Positions 7,334 to 8,020 of a stretch of DNA of 8,020 nt are shown in pieces. The stretch spans positions 1 through 8,020 of the forward strand of contig JAQUZI010000016.1 of NCBI GenBank assembly GCA_028691405.1, in the 5' to 3' direction. Source of the stretch: Minisyncoccota bacterium (GTDB lineage: Bacteria; Patescibacteriota; Minisyncoccia; UBA6257; JAKLIH01). Each line of letters opens with the position of its first letter. Position 1 is the stretch's first letter. The position numbers and the translations under genes were made by a program. The notes under the pieces were generated by a model, which did not search any database, was not told the DNA's origin, and saw only the letters and a program-made list of their open reading frames with translations.

Positions 7334-8020
7334 TTAATTAATTTCATTTGAAGTTATACCTATCTCTCCAAAATTATTATCTTGATTCAGGGTGATAAAC
7401 CCGTCCTTTGCTAAATGCAAAATAGCTAAGAATGTAACTACCGTGCTAATCTTATCTTCTTTATTACTAGATATTTCATTAAAATTACATTTATTTTTGC
7501 CTTTAAAAATAGATAATAAGTTATTAATTCTATCTTTTAGATTAACTAGAATTTTCACCTTCTTAGTTGGTAATACTATTTTTTCTTTTTTATATAGATC
7601 CAATACATTTTCAAAAGCTTGTTTAATCATCTCTAAATTAATATCTTTGGGTGGAGAAAATATTACTTCAACATTAATAAAAGGCCTATGGCTACATAAA
7701 TAATTTTTTTGTTGATATAAATTATCAATATGCTGTACTTTTGCTTTGAATATTTTATAAATAATTAATCTTTCTTTCAAATCAAGAATTTCTTCTGTCT
7801 CTTCTGGAGATAATTCAAGGGTTGGGAGAATTGCTTTAGATTTTATTAAAATCAAAGTTGATGCAATAACCAAAAAATCAGCTAATTCATTAGAATTTGA
7901 TTCAGCTTGTTTTATATATTCTAGATAATCATTTGTAACATCTGATAAAGAAAATTCTGTTATATCAAGATTACGTTCTTCGATTAAACGAAGAAGTAAA
8001 TCTAGCGGCCCATTAAATTG
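7334..8020 (-). CDS. scpA: Segregation and condensation protein ScpA (5' end missing)
   Basis: Kleisin subunit that bridges the SMC heads and binds ScpB. There are 228 visible residues. The reading frame is open to position 8020, and the first visible residues, QFNGPLDLLLRLIEERNLDI, match the ScpA N-terminal F-x-GPLDLLL-x-LI motif that usually begins about ten residues from the start, so only a few codons are missing. DFLVIASTLILIKSKAILP (about 49-67) is the second conserved N-terminal segment, which contacts SMC. A charged helical middle region follows. The C-terminal winged helix has VVTFLAILHLAKDGFITLNQ and F-G-E-I, which close family members share. The internal ATT/ATA-type start that a caller might choose near 7873 is not needed, since homology extends upstream. 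No tryptophan is present in the visible part. It is followed by scpB after 15 nt. Confidence 0.94.
   Translation of the reverse strand, partial: QFNGPLDLLLRLIEERNLDITEFSLSDVTNDYLEYIKQAESNSNELADFLVIASTLILIKSKAILPTLELSPEETEEILDLKERLIIYKIFKAKVQHIDNLYQQKNYLCSHRPFINVEVIFSPPKDINLEMIKQAFENVLDLYKKEKIVLPTKKVKILVNLKDRINNLLSIFKGKNKCNFNEISSNKEDKISTVVTFLAILHLAKDGFITLNQDNNFGEIGITSNEIN

Noticed and set aside
7392..7703. Plus-strand open frame of 103 codons
   Set aside because: It is antisense to the conserved C-terminal half of scpA and has no recognisable features.
1..8020. CRISPR arrays, insertion sequences or long direct repeats
   Set aside because: Reading both strands showed no regularly spaced repeats, transposase motifs or terminal repeats.

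Overview
This AT-rich window carries nine complete or partial protein genes and one tRNA, all on the minus strand, so it reads from high to low coordinates. Its main property is that TGA must be read as tryptophan. I count about 32 in-frame TGA codons against 7 TGG, several at positions where the family normally has Trp: MurC W313 in the LWRRF motif, MraY W242 in FLWHN, and W110 in GAWTG of the small multidrug export protein. Every gene whose end is visible stops with TAA or TAG, never TGA. Under the standard code most of these genes would appear broken.

Lineage (inference): peptidoglycan genes are present (murC, mraY, a D-Ala-D-Ala carboxypeptidase), so this is not an ordinary wall-less Mycoplasma-type UGA=Trp genome. 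Details such as the MurC EACEWKAHFL motif and the MraY NETDGLDGLAGG motif resemble what I recall of Candidate Phyla Radiation (Patescibacteria) proteins. Gracilibacteria and Absconditabacteria in that group read UGA as Gly, which does not fit here.

Layout in transcription order: scpA (5' end beyond position 8020) and scpB, the condensin accessory pair; a promoter, then a membrane-anchored S11 D-Ala-D-Ala carboxypeptidase; mraY; a COG2426-type small multidrug export membrane protein one base later; and tRNA-Val(CAC) three bases after that. A 126-nt AT-rich gap with a good extended -10 promoter follows. It leads into a compact three-gene cassette: a small Cys-rich anchored protein, a 440-aa MgtC/DUF4010 membrane protein, and a second small Cys-rich anchored protein. 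murC comes next, then a short hairpin with a T-run, then the start of a membrane protein that is probably an ABC exporter and runs off position 1.

Working together: MurC (cytosolic UDP-MurNAc-L-Ala ligase), MraY (lipid I synthesis) and the carboxypeptidase (trimming of finished peptidoglycan) are parts of wall synthesis. ScpA and ScpB act with SMC in chromosome segregation. The most novel part is the cassette at 1785..3958. Its two flanking small proteins are diverged paralogues with six cysteines at exactly the same spacing, on either side of a membrane protein family of unknown function. No gene-free stretch exceeds 300 bases.
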